Positions 17,613 through 27,458 of a stretch of DNA of 64,000 nt are shown in pieces. The DNA is taken from the NCBI RefSeq assembly GCF_004799685.1, contig NZ_CP031311.1, forward strand, positions 930,001 through 994,000, read 5' to 3'. This stretch comes from Halobellus limi. GTDB taxonomy: Archaea > Halobacteriota > Halobacteria > Halobacteriales > Haloferacaceae. Under the pieces are notes generated by a model, which was not told the origin of the DNA, searched no databases, and was given only the letters and a program-made list of their open reading frames with translations. Both the position numbers and the translations under genes were made by a program. Each line of letters starts with the position of its first letter. The stretch's first letter is position 1.

Positions 17613-17924
17613 ATGCTCCCGCTGGCTGCCGTCATCGACTGGCTGATCAACGCGTTGTCCTTCGGCTCGACGCTCGTCGGCGGATACGTCGGCTACCAGG
17701 CGTACCGGGGCTATCGCCGACACGACAGCCGGGCGATGCGAGCGCTCTCGCTCGGGCTGCTCCTTCTCACCACCGTCGCGTTCGGGATCGCGTTCGGCGG
17801 CACGCTGCTCCTCCGGGAGGGGTATCTCGGCCTGCAGTACCAGCGTCCACTGACACTCGTGACGCGGGCCCTGCAGTTCCTCGGAGTCCTCCTCATCGCG
17901 TACTCGCTTCACGCCCGGGAGTGA
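17613..17924 (+). CDS. Small three-helix membrane protein (DUF7521-like, module copy 1)
   Basis: A 103-residue protein with three membrane helices (about residues 5-27, 43-65, 79-98). It resembles a family I recall as DUF7521, which sits next to winged-helix genes in haloarchaea. The loop between helices has YQAYRGYRRHDSRAMRALSL. The ATG starts one base after the regulator stop, indicating coupling. Likely a membrane partner of the regulator, for example a sensor, by context only. Confidence 0.75.
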   Translation: MLPLAAVIDWLINALSFGSTLVGGYVGYQAYRGYRRHDSRAMRALSLGLLLLTTVAFGIAFGGTLLLREGYLGLQYQRPLTLVTRALQFLGVLLIAYSLHARE

Positions 17925-18224
17925 GCGCACGGCCCCGCGTGAATCGTCCGGGGCGTTCGCCTCGGCTGTCGACCTCGTCCCACCCGTGAACGGGCGGACT
18001 TTCGCCTCGAAACCCCGTAAATAAACCGCCGGGGGAACTTCGGGGCGAGAAACTGTGCCCGCCCTCTCTTGTCGGAGCGCCCCGTAGGAGCGCGTATGAT
18101 TGACATTCGAGGAGGTTCGGCGAATCCCAGTCTCGGTCCCTCGGACGGTCGGCGCTCCCCGCCCGTCCGATGCCCGGAAACGTTCGCTAACGATCCCGGC
18201 GCGGGCTCGCGGCGCGCGTGAACG
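17925..18224. other. 300-base intergenic region
   Basis: No gene seen. AT-rich stretches at about 18015 (cgtaaataaacc) and near 18098 (gtatgattgac) are possible promoter elements for the downstream HTH gene. Confidence 0.45.
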
Positions 18225-18590
18225 ATGGCGGGCCTGCTACCCTCCCCGCGATCGATCGAGCAGCCGCCGCAGGAGCGAACCGAGGTCGTCGTCGACGGGA
18301 GCGGATCCGGCACGGTGTTTACGGTCCTGGCCTCGGAGACGGCTCACACGATTCTCGGCGCGCTGCGGGAAGAGCCACGACCGGTCTCCGCGATCGCCGA
18401 GACGGTCGAGACGTCGCTGCAAAACACGCGGTATCACGTGGAGCGCCTCTGTGAGGCCGGGTTCGTCGAACCGGTCGACACGCGGTACTCCGCGAAAGGC
18501 AGGGAGATGACCGTGTACGGGTTGCGGGTCGACCGGCTCGTCATACGGTTCGAGGACGGCTCTCAGTCGGCGGAGTCGACCGCGGACTGA
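18225..18590 (+). CDS. ArsR-family winged helix-turn-helix protein
   Basis: A 121-residue protein. After a 30-residue leader, the winged helix runs from about residue 30 to 105: GTVFTVLASETAHTILGALR, the helix-turn-helix SAIAETVETSLQNTRYHVER, and a wing with DTRYSAKGREMTVYGL. The YSAKGREM-type wing is common in haloarchaeal ArsR-like regulators. No metal-binding Cys. The start is an ATG but later in-frame starts are possible. The target is unknown; it is independent of the module upstream. Confidence 0.8.
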   Translation: MAGLLPSPRSIEQPPQERTEVVVDGSGSGTVFTVLASETAHTILGALREEPRPVSAIAETVETSLQNTRYHVERLCEAGFVEPVDTRYSAKGREMTVYGLRVDRLVIRFEDGSQSAESTAD

Positions 18591-18718
18591 CGCCGCTCTG
18601 GGTCCCTCTGGGAGCCGTCGGCACCGCGCGGGATCGAAGGGACACGGGTCCCGACGACGCGGACCTCCCGTCGTCGCGTCCGAGCGTTTTTGTCTCCGGC
18701 CCGCCTTCCCACGCAGAG

Positions 18719-19582
18719 ATGCCCCGGGTTATCTGCGCCGGCCACGTGAACTGGGACGTGACGCTCCGCGTCGAGACGCTGCCGGACCCGGACGGCGAGG
18801 TCGCGGTCGACTCGCGACGCTCCGGCGGCGGCGGCAGCGCCGCCAACGTGGCCACCGGACTCGCGGACCTCGACGTCGATTCGGGGCTGCTCGGCAGCGT
18901 CGGCGACGACGAACACGGGCGGACCGCGCGCGCTGAACTCGCCGACGCGGGCGTCGACGTCGACCACGTGCTCACCGTTCCCGAAACCGAGACCACCACG
19001 AAGTACATCATCGTCGAGCCCTCGGGCGAGGTGATGGTCCTCGGCTGCTCGGGTGCCAACGAGTCCTTCGCGGCCGACGATCTCCCCGAGTCGGCGCTGG
19101 CCGACGCCGACCACCTCCATATGACGAGCCAAAGCCCCGAGACGGCGGCCCGCCTCGCCGAGCGCGCACGCGAACGCGACGTCCCGGTGAGCTTCGACCC
19201 CGGGCGGCGGATCGACCAGCGGGGGTACGGCCCGGCGCTCACGTCGGTCGATTACCTCTTCCTGAACGACCGGGAGGCGGCGCTGGCACTCGACGCGTTC
19301 GACCTCGAAGCGCAGACGCTCGTCCTCAAACACGGCCCCGACGGCGCGGAGATCCGCCGGGGCGAGGACCGCACCGCCCACCCCGGCTATCCCATCGAGG
19401 TCGTCGACACGACCGGCGCCGGCGACGCGTTCGCCGCGGGGTTCATCGCCGCGAGCGTCGGCGGGGCGAACGACCACCGTGCGCTGGCGGTCGCGAACGC
19501 CTGCGGCGCGCTGGCCTCGAAGGCGCCCGGGGCGCGGACGTCGCTCACCTGGGACGACGTCCGGGCGTTCCTTGGGGAGTGA
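18719..19582 (+). CDS. PfkB-family sugar or nucleoside kinase
   Basis: A 287-residue ribokinase-family enzyme. It has the N-terminal CAGHVNWD strand, the GGGGSAANVATGLADL PfkB signature-1 region near residue 37, and the C-terminal signature DTTGAGDAFAAGFIA near residue 220 with the catalytic Asp and anion hole. It phosphorylates a sugar or nucleoside with ATP; the exact substrate is not readable. Two genes downstream is uridine phosphorylase, so ribose or a nucleoside is a plausible substrate. Its last codons begin a series of tandem repeats. Confidence 0.88.
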   Translation: MPRVICAGHVNWDVTLRVETLPDPDGEVAVDSRRSGGGGSAANVATGLADLDVDSGLLGSVGDDEHGRTARAELADAGVDVDHVLTVPETETTTKYIIVEPSGEVMVLGCSGANESFAADDLPESALADADHLHMTSQSPETAARLAERARERDVPVSFDPGRRIDQRGYGPALTSVDYLFLNDREAALALDAFDLEAQTLVLKHGPDGAEIRRGEDRTAHPGYPIEVVDTTGAGDAFAAGFIAASVGGANDHRALAVANACGALASKAPGARTSLTWDDVRAFLGE

Positions 19583-19720
19583 GACGCACGGGCGTTCCGG
19601 GGGAGAGCGAGAGATCTGGGCGTTCCTGGGAAGTGAGACGTCCTGCGTTCCTGGGGGGCAAATACATCGTGCGTTCCACGGGGAACGCGATCGCGCGTTC
19701 CCCGACGGGCGAGACGTCCC
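19563..19720. repeat. Six ~26-base tandem repeats from the end of the PfkB gene
   Basis: The core gcgttcc recurs at 19565, 19592, 19620, 19645, 19671 and 19695, a spacing of 24-28 bases. The first copy is the last codons and stop of the kinase gene; the pattern ggcgttcc..gggg.gtgagacg is recognisable in copies 1-3 and decays rightward. Confidence 0.75.
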
Positions 19721-19770
19721 GCCGCGTATCAGGAGCGTTTTTGACCCTCGCCGATGACGGGTACGTACTC

Positions 19771-20346
19771 GTGTTCTCTGCGTCCGCCGTCTCCGGGGGC
19801 TCTCTCACCGGGACGCCGCTGTCCGTGCTCGTCGCCGTCGCTCCGGGCCAGGTCGGGTTCGGTGGCGGTACCGGCGTCGGAGTCGGGCGCTTCGTCCTCG
19901 TCTGTGTCGCCTGTGGACTCCTCGGCGCGGCGGTGATGGACCTCCCGATGATGAAGCAGGAAGACGGGTTCACGCCGGCGTACGTCGCCGCCGCGCTCCT
20001 CAGGCGCACGTCGCCCGGAGAAGTCCCTTTCCGCGAGGCGGTCGTCGTCCACCACGCCACGGGCGCCATCGCGGGCGGGCTGTACGGACTCGCCTTTCTC
20101 CTCTTCGCCGCGGTGCTCCCCGCCGGTGCCGTCGTGGGCGGCGTCGAGGCGGTCCCCCACGTCGCCGCGGCCGCCGGGATCGCCGCGTTCGTCTACGGGT
20201 TCTTCGCCCACGTGGTGCTGCCCCGTGCGGGCCGGCGCATCTACGAGGAGCGGGCGACGGCGGTCCGCGGGCAGTGGCTCCGGTCGGCGGTCGTCTTCGG
20301 GGTCGTGATCGGCGTAGCCGTTCCGGCCCTCACGAGCGTGCTGTAG
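19771..20346 (+). CDS. Multi-helix membrane protein, function unknown
   Basis: Up to 191 residues with four to five hydrophobic helices. A VMDLPMMKQEDGFTPAYVAAAL motif follows the second; this MDLP-GFTPAYVAA pattern is one I associate with conserved haloarchaeal membrane proteins. The start is uncertain. The frame is open back to 19579, but that part is made of the tandem repeats and reads unlike protein. GTG 19771 is chosen because a ttttt TATA-like stretch lies about 30 bases upstream. It precedes uridine phosphorylase by 77 bases. Confidence 0.6.
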   Translation: MFSASAVSGGSLTGTPLSVLVAVAPGQVGFGGGTGVGVGRFVLVCVACGLLGAAVMDLPMMKQEDGFTPAYVAAALLRRTSPGEVPFREAVVVHHATGAIAGGLYGLAFLLFAAVLPAGAVVGGVEAVPHVAAAAGIAAFVYGFFAHVVLPRAGRRIYEERATAVRGQWLRSAVVFGVVIGVAVPALTSVL

Positions 20347-20423
20347 CGATCGACCCTTCTCCGGTGGCCTCCGACGTCGGCGCTGACCGCGTCGTTTTTC
20401 ACCGCCTCGCGCGAGGTGCCGGT

Positions 20424-21152
20424 ATGGCCAAACAGCCGCACCTGCTCGTCGAGTCGGGCGACGTCCACGACACCGCGCTCATCCCGGGCGACCCCGGGCG
20501 CGTCGACCGCATCGCCGCCCAGTGTGAGGACGCCGAGACCGTCGCGGAGAACCGCGAGTACAAGGTCGTGAACGCGACCTACGAGGGCGTTCCGCTGACG
20601 ATCTGTTCGACCGGCATCGGCTGTCCCTCCGCCGCCATCGCCGTCGAGGAACTCTCCCGCGTCGGCGTCGAGACCGTGATCCGCGTCGGGACGACGGGCG
20701 CGCTCCAGCGCGGCATCGAGATCGGCGACATGGTCGTCGCGACCGGCGCGGCGAAGGAGGAAGGGACCTCCAAGCGCTACGAGGACGCCGTGATCCCGGC
20801 CGTTCCCGACTACGAGGTGCTCACCGCACTCGTCGACTCGGCGGAGGCGCGAGGCGAGGACGTCCACGTCGGGCCGATCGTCTCCGACGACGCGTTCTAC
20901 AACGAGAACGACGCGTACGTCGAGGAGTGGGAGGCGGCGAATCTCCTCGCTATCGAGATGGAGGCCGCCGCGGTGTTCTCGCTCGCGCGGCGGAAGGGCC
21001 TCGCGGCGGGCGCGATCTGCACCGTCGACGGCAACCTCGTCGAGGGGACGCAGAAGGGCGCGGACTCCGACTCCGAACTCCCTGAGAAGGCCAAGGACAA
21101 CGTCGAGCGCGCCATCGCGCTCACGCTCGACGCCGTCGTCGACCTGGCGTAG
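20424..21152 (+). CDS. udp: Uridine phosphorylase
   Basis: A 242-residue member of the PNP/UDP phosphorylase superfamily that converts uridine (or related nucleosides) plus phosphate to base and ribose-1-phosphate. It has LIPGDPGRVDRIA at the phosphate site, TGIGCPSAAIAVEEL, RVGTTGALQ and the ribose-contact IEMEAAAVFSLA near residue 180. The length fits trimer-of-dimers family members. The ATG at 20424 gives the usual N-terminus. The next gene starts two bases after its stop. Confidence 0.9.
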   Translation: MAKQPHLLVESGDVHDTALIPGDPGRVDRIAAQCEDAETVAENREYKVVNATYEGVPLTICSTGIGCPSAAIAVEELSRVGVETVIRVGTTGALQRGIEIGDMVVATGAAKEEGTSKRYEDAVIPAVPDYEVLTALVDSAEARGEDVHVGPIVSDDAFYNENDAYVEEWEAANLLAIEMEAAAVFSLARRKGLAAGAICTVDGNLVEGTQKGADSDSELPEKAKDNVERAIALTLDAVVDLA

Positions 21153-21153
21153 G

Positions 21154-22677
21154 ATGCGCGGGCGGGGGCTCCTCGACGCGGCGCTGGACCGTCTCGTCGC
21201 GGCGCGGAGTCGCATCCGGCGGATCGAGCGGCGGGAGCTCGGGGAGTTCCGCCGCTGGATCCAGGACACGAGCAACCTGCTGCACCTCTCGATCGTCCTC
21301 TTCGTCCCCGTCGTGATCGGCTTCGTCACCTACGTCTCGAACCAGGTGCAGACGCTGTCGTTCCTGCTCTTCCCGCCGCTGGCCTCGGGGACCTTCACGC
21401 TCTTTCGGGACCCCGAGGGCGAGTACGCGAACCCGGTCCGGTTCGTCGCGAGCCTCAGCGTCGGGGCGCTGTGCGGGCTCGTCGCCTACACCGCGACCGT
21501 CTGGGCGTACGGGAGCGTCGCGCCCGGCGTCGTCCACCCCGAGAGCGCCGCGCTCGCCATCTTCCTCACCGGGCTGGTCACCTGGGCGGCCGACGTCGAG
21601 GCGCCCTCGGCCTTCGCGACGGCGCTCTTAGCGCTCGTGACCGGCGACGTCGACCCGGCCACCTATCTCGTCAGCATCGTCCTGGCGTCCTCGCTCGTCG
21701 CGGGCGCGTTCGTCGTCTGGCGCGAGCAGTTCTACGAGCGACGCGCGAAGTACCTCTACGAGACCGTTCGCGGCGACGACCACGTGCTGGTCCCGATGCG
21801 GGGGGACACCGACGACCGGACCGCCCTGTTCGGGGCGCGACTGGCGGCCGCCCACGAGGCGGGGAAGGTCGTCCTCTGTGACGTCGTCGACGACGCGACG
21901 GGTCGAGAGAGCGGGCAGGCCGACGCTGCCGACACCGCCGAAGCCGCGGGCGACGCCGGACGCGACGACGAGACGAGTGCCGCTGGCGGTGTCGAGGTCG
22001 ATGACACGGCGAGTGCCGCGGGCGGTACCGACGACGAGACGCTCTCTCCGGCGACCGCCGAGCGGGTCGACCGACTCGAGGGGCTCGCCGGGACGATCCG
22101 GACCCGGGTCGGCGTCCCCTGCGAGGTCGTCGTCGTCGCCGGCGACCCCGTCCAAGCGACGCTGCAGGCGGCGCGGAACGCGAACTGCGACCTGATCGTG
22201 ACGCCCTACGAGGCCGACCGCGGCGCGCTCTCGACGTTCGTTCGCGGGATCTTCCGCAGCGAACTCGACGCGGTCGCCTTCCGGTCGTCGTCGGACCGGC
22301 GTCGCTGGTCCCGCGTGCTGGTCCTCGTGGCGCGCCCCGGCGACACGGCCCACGCGATGATCGACTTTGCGACCCGGCTCACCTACGGCCGCGGGATGGT
22401 GAGCGTGACGACCTGCGTCGGCAGCGACGTCGAACGCCGACGGGCCGAGAACCGGCTGGACCACCTCGTCGAGACGGTCGAGGGCAACGTCGAGACGCGG
22501 GTCGCCCGCTCGTCGGTCGACGACTTCATCGCCGCGAACGCCGGACACTACGACCTGCTCGTACTGGGGTCCAGCGGCGAGCGCTCGCCCGCCTCCCGGT
22601 TCGTCTCGCCGCCGATGTTCCAGCGGTTGGAGGGCCTCGACTGCGACGTCGCCGTGTTCGACCGCGGGGCGCCGTGA
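21154..22677 (+). CDS. HPP-domain membrane protein fused to tandem UspA-like domains
   Basis: A 507-residue fusion. The N-terminal 200 residues form an HPP-type membrane domain with four or five helices and the motif FLLFPPLASGTFTLFRDPEG, in which a PP pair replaces part of the usual HPP signature. Two Usp-like domains follow (from DDHVLVPMRGDTDD and from WSRVLVLVARPGD). The second ends with LVLGSSGERSPASRF. A low-complexity Ala/Gly/Asp linker with an internal repeat (ASAAGG) lies near residue 285. The family is linked to anion (nitrite) transport in plastids; here it may be a stress-gated membrane protein. It is coupled to udp by a one-base gap. Confidence 0.82.
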   Translation: MRGRGLLDAALDRLVAARSRIRRIERRELGEFRRWIQDTSNLLHLSIVLFVPVVIGFVTYVSNQVQTLSFLLFPPLASGTFTLFRDPEGEYANPVRFVASLSVGALCGLVAYTATVWAYGSVAPGVVHPESAALAIFLTGLVTWAADVEAPSAFATALLALVTGDVDPATYLVSIVLASSLVAGAFVVWREQFYERRAKYLYETVRGDDHVLVPMRGDTDDRTALFGARLAAAHEAGKVVLCDVVDDATGRESGQADAADTAEAAGDAGRDDETSAAGGVEVDDTASAAGGTDDETLSPATAERVDRLEGLAGTIRTRVGVPCEVVVVAGDPVQATLQAARNANCDLIVTPYEADRGALSTFVRGIFRSELDAVAFRSSSDRRRWSRVLVLVARPGDTAHAMIDFATRLTYGRGMVSVTTCVGSDVERRRAENRLDHLVETVEGNVETRVARSSVDDFIAANAGHYDLLVLGSSGERSPASRFVSPPMFQRLEGLDCDVAVFDRGAP

Positions 22678-22713
22678 CGGTCCACGGTTTCCGAGCGGCC
22701 CGCAGCGCGGTCG

Positions 22714-24027
22714 CTATTCCCGCCGTTCGGACGGATCGCCGTCGTCACCGCCGCCGGCTCCTCCCCCGTGGTCGGTTTCCGTCCCGGCGTCGGCTCTTCC
22801 CCCGTGGTCGGCGTCCTCCCCGTCGTCGCCTGCCTCCCCGACGGCCTCGGCCGCGGCTTCGATGTCGCCGCCGCCGTCGTCGCCGAGGAGGTGCGTCTCG
22901 AGCGTCTCCGCGCCCTGCCGACCCAGCGCGGACTCCGCGAGGAAGTGCGCGCCCAGCGTCGCGGGGCTGATGACCGTGTCCGCCCCGGCTCGTTTCAGCT
23001 TGTTGATGTTCTCCCGCTGGGTCGCGGCGGCGACGATGGTGACCCCGGGGTTCAGCTGCCGGGCCGTGAGGATCGTCAGCGCGTCCTCCGCGTCGTTGTT
23101 GGTGGCGGCGACGACGGCCTGTGCGGCCTCGATCCTGCCGCGGTGCTGAGCCTCCTCGTCGCTCGGGTCGTCGGTGAGGACCGTGTACCCGCGCTCGGAG
23201 AGCCGCCTGGCGCGCTCCTCGTCGTCGACGACGACGAGCACGTCCGCCTGCGTCGAGAGTTCTTCGAGAATCGGTTCCGTCAGGTCCCCGAATCCGAGCA
23301 CGAGGACGTGGTTGTCGAGTACGTCGAGTTGTTCTTCTGTCATGCGTCCGAGTGCCTTCGAAAACCGCGCCTCGATGAGCGGCGTGAACACGACCCCGAG
23401 CACGACGGCGAACGAGGAGACGGTCACGAGAAGCACCGAGAGCGCGAACAGTTCGCCGACCGCGGAGTTCGGGGTGATGTCGCCGTAGCCGACGGTGCTG
23501 CCGGTCACGAGCGTGAAGTAGAACGCGTCTAGGAGCGTGCTTATCCCGTCGAAATCCTCGCGCAGCGCGAACGCCCCGGCGGTCCCGTACGCCTGTGCTC
23601 CCCCCAGCGCCGCCAGCGAGGCGATCTGACTCGTGGTCAGCGACAGCTCCCGATCAAAGGCGCGGACGTTCAGTCCGACGATGGCGAGCGCCAGCACCGA
23701 GAGCGCGATGAGCGGGAGCGACAGCTGCGAGGACTGGAGGACCCCCTGTACGGCCGTGATCGGGAACAGGAAGAGCGTCGCGTACCAGGCCGCCCGGAGG
23801 CGTCGCTGGAGGCCGAACGCGCTCAGGAGCAGGACGAACCCGGTGAGCGTGCCGGTGAATGCCGTCACCTGCCGGATGACGCCGGGGATGACGACGCCGA
23901 ACAGTGTGAAGTCCGCGCCGGTTCCGACGCCGATGTTGGCGATGCCGGTCACGACCGACAGCACGCCGACCAGGAGCGTCAGGACGACGGAGGCGCGTGC
24001 GCCGATCCAGTCCCGCGAGAGCGCCAT
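22714..24027 (-). CDS. K+ channel with NAD-binding (TrkA-N/RCK) domain
   Basis: A 437-residue protein with several N-terminal membrane helices (more than the basic two), a pore loop with the selectivity filter TVGYGD near residue 176, and a cytoplasmic RCK/TrkA-N Rossmann domain beginning VLVLGFGDLTEPILEEL near residue 243. DEEDA-type loops follow, but I do not see a clear full TrkA-C domain. The last 40 residues are a low-complexity tail with a DHGG...ADAGTETDHGGG tandem repeat (bases about 22753-22812). It should gate potassium flux by ligand or redox state. Confidence 0.88.
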   Translation of the reverse strand: MALSRDWIGARASVVLTLLVGVLSVVTGIANIGVGTGADFTLFGVVIPGVIRQVTAFTGTLTGFVLLLSAFGLQRRLRAAWYATLFLFPITAVQGVLQSSQLSLPLIALSVLALAIVGLNVRAFDRELSLTTSQIASLAALGGAQAYGTAGAFALREDFDGISTLLDAFYFTLVTGSTVGYGDITPNSAVGELFALSVLLVTVSSFAVVLGVVFTPLIEARFSKALGRMTEEQLDVLDNHVLVLGFGDLTEPILEELSTQADVLVVVDDEERARRLSERGYTVLTDDPSDEEAQHRGRIEAAQAVVAATNNDAEDALTILTARQLNPGVTIVAAATQRENINKLKRAGADTVISPATLGAHFLAESALGRQGAETLETHLLGDDGGGDIEAAAEAVGEAGDDGEDADHGGRADAGTETDHGGGAGGGDDGDPSERRE

Positions 24028-24132
24028 ACCCCTTCCTCCCGCGTCATCGACTTAAGAATCTCGCACTCGGGGGTGTGCCTGCCGGGTCGCTCCGTCAGCC
24101 GGCGGGGCGATCGTCGCGCGACGGGACCCGTC

Positions 24133-24399
24133 TCATCGCCAGGCCGCGAGGTCGACGACCGCCGAGAGGTCCACCGAGAGCCACGTCTCCATTCGCTCGA
24201 TGCCGGTCAGCCCCGCCGGGTGGACGGTGCCGCGGTCCGCGCCGTCGTCGCGTTCGGCGATCGAGAGCCGAAGTTCCGGGACCGTTCGACGAGAGTCGGA
24301 CTCCGAGGTCGCGGCCGCCGGAGGATCTATCGACCGTGTCGCCGACCGCTTCGACCGGCGAGCGTCGCCATCGTCGGGAGCGCGGGGTGTACTGCTCAT
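24133..24399 (-). CDS. Small DUF7511-like protein
   Basis: An 88-residue protein. The first 40 residues are disordered and Arg/Ser-rich. The last 48 form the recognisable part: ELRLSIAERDDGADRGTVHP followed by GIERMETWLSVDLSAVVDL, a pattern I associate with the haloarchaeal family DUF7511. Function is unknown. It is isolated between the K+ channel and the pst operon. Confidence 0.6.
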   Translation of the reverse strand: MSSTPRAPDDGDARRSKRSATRSIDPPAAATSESDSRRTVPELRLSIAERDDGADRGTVHPAGLTGIERMETWLSVDLSAVVDLAAWR

Positions 24400-24907
24400 C
24401 GCTCGGTTACGTGATCCGCCGTCGGGTACAAAGCCGCTGCTAAGAGCGTGACGTACCTCTCCGTGCGTCGGATAGCCGGACTGACGGATATATAGCGCTC
24501 CGGTCGGATCTGTCCGATTCCCCTACCACGTCCCGAGACGGGTCTTCCGAGGACTGCGGCGAGGACGTGTCGACGGACGCCTTACGGGACAGAACGCGAT
24601 TGCGACGCTGAGAGAGCGTGACGCCGGGAGAGGGGTGGACGTGCACGGTATCGGCCACAGAGAGCCCGTTCTCCCGGGCCTGATCGCGCGGAGCGAAACA
24701 GTGAACGTCCCCTCGCTGACCCGCTGTACTTTGTGTGTCTCCATCTCTTGACTCCGCTGTCTTCGGCGGGTGGTTCGTGTGACTCCCGCGTCGGATCCGA
24801 GCCGGGATGCTGTCGCGGCGCACGAACGTCGCGTCCGGATCCGACCCGCCCGGGCGTCGCTGCGACGCCGCCCGGCGCTCACTGCACGCTACCGCTCGTA
24901 CCCCGGA
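24400..24907. other. 508-base intergenic region left of pstB
   Basis: No gene is supported; frames on both strands are Arg/Ser-rich. A tatata stretch at about 24489 may be the promoter of the small gene at 24399 on the minus strand. This region lies downstream of pstB, where phoU is often found in other haloarchaea, but no phoU-like frame is present. Confidence 0.5.
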
Positions 24908-25831
24908 TCAGCCGAACTTCCCGTTGATGTAGTCTTCGACCCGCTGGCTCCGCGGGTCGTCGAAGATCTGGTCCGTGTCTCCGTACTCGACCAGCTTCCC
25001 GCCGGTCAGAAAGACCGCCGTCTGATCGGAGATGCGCTCGGCCTGTTGCATGTTGTGCGTGACGATGACGACCGTGTACTCCCTGGAGAGCTCGTGGATG
25101 AGCTCCTCGATCTTCGAGGTGGCGATCGGATCCAGGGCGGATGCGGGCTCGTCCATCAGCAGGACCTCGGGATCCGTCGCCAGCGCCCGAGCGATGCAGA
25201 GCCGCTGCTGCTGGCCGCCCGAGAGGCCGAGGGCGTTGTCGTCGAGTCGGTCGTTGACCTCCTCCCACAGCGCCGCCTGTTTGAGAGATCGCTTGACCAG
25301 CCGTTCCTCGGCGTCCTCGTCGCTCCGGCCGAACAGCCGTGCGAGGAGGCTCGTGTCGACGTCGCCGTGTTTCCGCGGACCGTAGGAGATGTTGTCCCGG
25401 ATCGACTTCGGGAACGGGTTCGGGGACTGAAACACCATCCCGACGCGCTTGCGGAGTTCGACCAGATCGACGCCGTCCTGGTAGATCTCCTCGCCGTCGA
25501 GCCGGACCGATCCGTCGACGCGGGCCGACTTGATCCGGTCGTTCATCCGGTTGAGACACCGGAGGTACGTCGACTTCCCGCATCCGGACGGACCGATGAG
25601 AGCCGTCACGCTCTGTTCGGGGATCTCCATCGAGACGTCCTTCAGGGCGTGATCGTCGCCGTAGTGGACGTCGAGGCCCTCGACCGCCAGCTTCGTCTCG
25701 CCGTCGAAGCGGTAGTCGGTCCACTCCTCGTGTAGCCGTTCGTCCGATTCGCCGCTCGTCGTCTGGAGCGGCCGGGCCGTTCCCGCGTCGCTCTCCGCCT
25801 GGGTCTGCTCTGTTGGTTCGATTTCACTCAT
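24908..25831 (-). CDS. pstB: Phosphate ABC transporter ATP-binding protein PstB
   Basis: A 307-residue ABC ATPase that powers phosphate import. It has Walker [20 protein letters not shown] near residue 97, the Q-loop in [15 protein letters not shown], the ABC signature LSGGQQQRL, Walker [13 protein letters not shown] and the switch His in [10 protein letters not shown]. The PNPFPKSI segment is typical of PstB. An acidic 45-residue N-terminal extension precedes the core. Its start overlaps the end of pstA by eight bases, and it is the last gene of pstSCAB. Confidence 0.97.
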   Translation of the reverse strand: MSEIEPTEQTQAESDAGTARPLQTTSGESDERLHEEWTDYRFDGETKLAVEGLDVHYGDDHALKDVSMEIPEQSVTALIGPSGCGKSTYLRCLNRMNDRIKSARVDGSVRLDGEEIYQDGVDLVELRKRVGMVFQSPNPFPKSIRDNISYGPRKHGDVDTSLLARLFGRSDEDAEERLVKRSLKQAALWEEVNDRLDDNALGLSGGQQQRLCIARALATDPEVLLMDEPASALDPIATSKIEELIHELSREYTVVIVTHNMQQAERISDQTAVFLTGGKLVEYGDTDQIFDDPRSQRVEDYINGKFG

Positions 25832-27458
25832 AGCTCAGTTTCCTCCGGAAGTAGTACCGCGTCGCGATCCCCACCGCGTAGAACGAGAGCACCACGGCGA
25901 GGAGCACCAGCGCCGTCGCCCACCGGAACTCCTCGGGGTTCGCGACGTTGTCGCCGAGTCCGACCCCCGCGGTGATGAGCGCGAACAGCTGGTAGGGGAG
26001 GGCCGACGTCGCCTGGAGCAGTTCGGGATTCGTCACGAACGGCGGCGAGGCGACGAACTCGAAGCCGCCGATCACGTCGGCCGTCTGGCTCCCGGGAACG
26101 AAGGTCCCGCCGGCCATCGTCAGCAGGATGGGCGCCGTCTCGCCCGCGATCCGTCCGACGCCGAGGATCACTCCGGTCACGACGCCGGGCAGCGCCGCCG
26201 GCAGCACGACACTCCGGATGGTCTGCCACTTCGAGACGCCGAGGGCCGCGCTGGCGTCGCGGTACTCGTCGGGGACCGAGATCATCGCCTCGCGGCTCGT
26301 GATGAGGACCAGGGGCAAGAGCATGAAGCCGAGCGTCAGCATCCCAGCGAGCAGCGACTTGCTGTTGCCGAACCGGGGGATGAGGAAGGCGAAGCCGAAG
26401 AGGCCGAAGACGATGCTCGGGGTGCTCCAGAGGCCGTTGGTCGCGACCTCGACGGCCTGCGTGAACGGCCCCCGTTCGGCGTACTCGGTCAGGAAGATCG
26501 CCGCGCCGACGCCCAGCGGCACCGCGAACAGGACCGCGCCGACGACCAGCCAGACCGTCCCGACGATCGCGGGCAGGACGCCCTGGAAGTCGTTCAGCAA
26601 CGCGACGCCGTTCATCACGAACGGCACGGAGAACGGCCACGAGAACGTGAAGCCGAGTCCGTCCAGTCCGATCGTCGTCGCCGGGCCGACGCCCGGGCCG
26701 AACTCGGCGCCGGTGAGGAGTCCCGGGATCCCCCGCACGACGGTGAACGCGACGAGGACGAACAGGAAGGCCACGATCGAGAGCGCGTTCAGGTAGACGA
26801 GGACGTACGCCCCCACGTGCCGGCCGCGAGCGCCGAAGCCGCCGTACGCCTTCGCCGCGGCCCAGCCGGCGTACATCGCGTTCAGGAGCGTCACGACCGG
26901 AACCACGAACTCGGCGGTCAGCGACGCGGGCTGCTCCCAGCCGAGGTCCCACACCCACCCGGGGCCGAGGACGCTCGTCAGGAACGCGAGGCCGGTGACG
27001 ACCGACAGCGCGCCGATCGGGACGGTCGAACCGACGTCCTCGCGCGGGAACGCCGTCGCCGCGAAGGCGACACCGCCCAGCAGGAGACCGACGACGAGGC
27101 CGCCGGAGACGCCGAGCCCGAGCGTCTCCGAGGCGAAGCCGCCGCCGACGAGGAACCAGGGGACGCCGGCGGCGACGGCAGCTATCAGCCCCGCGCTGTC
27201 GTCCGCGGTCGTCCCGACGTACCCGAGCCGCGAACTCAGGCCGAAGGAGGAGACCGCTCCGCCGAGGAGGACGAGGAGTCCGCCGAGCAGCGTCACCGTC
27301 GGTACGCCGGCGATCGAGCCGGTGACCGACACCTGTTCCGCCAGGGAGGCGATCGCCAGGACGAAGAGGACCGTCGAGAGCCCGATCGCCGCCGCGGCCG
27401 CGAGGTCGGTCCCGGAGGTCTCCCGGTTGACGAGCGTCGATCGCGTCGCACCGGCCAT
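25824..27458 (-). CDS. pstA: Phosphate ABC transporter permease PstA
   Basis: A 544-residue permease, longer than the about 300 of bacterial PstA. The first 230 residues hold extra hydrophobic helices. The C-terminal part is the standard six-helix permease with [12 protein letters not shown] and the EAA-loop-like [20 protein letters not shown] that contacts PstB. It forms the membrane pore with PstC. Its start codon overlaps the pstC stop (tgatg), implying translational coupling. Confidence 0.95.
   Translation of the reverse strand: MAGATRSTLVNRETSGTDLAAAAAIGLSTVLFVLAIASLAEQVSVTGSIAGVPTVTLLGGLLVLLGGAVSSFGLSSRLGYVGTTADDSAGLIAAVAAGVPWFLVGGGFASETLGLGVSGGLVVGLLLGGVAFAATAFPREDVGSTVPIGALSVVTGLAFLTSVLGPGWVWDLGWEQPASLTAEFVVPVVTLLNAMYAGWAAAKAYGGFGARGRHVGAYVLVYLNALSIVAFLFVLVAFTVVRGIPGLLTGAEFGPGVGPATTIGLDGLGFTFSWPFSVPFVMNGVALLNDFQGVLPAIVGTVWLVVGAVLFAVPLGVGAAIFLTEYAERGPFTQAVEVATNGLWSTPSIVFGLFGFAFLIPRFGNSKSLLAGMLTLGFMLLPLVLITSREAMISVPDEYRDASAALGVSKWQTIRSVVLPAALPGVVTGVILGVGRIAGETAPILLTMAGGTFVPGSQTADVIGGFEFVASPPFVTNPELLQATSALPYQLFALITAGVGLGDNVANPEEFRWATALVLLAVVLSFYAVGIATRYYFRRKLSYE

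Noticed and set aside
19579-19770. N-terminal extension of the membrane protein at 19771
   Set aside because: The added codons are read through a tandem repeat array and give a basic, non-family sequence; a later start is more likely.
24440-24823. 127-codon minus-strand frame left of pstB
   Set aside because: Basic and Ser/Arg-rich with no motif, unlike neighbouring proteins; counted as non-coding.
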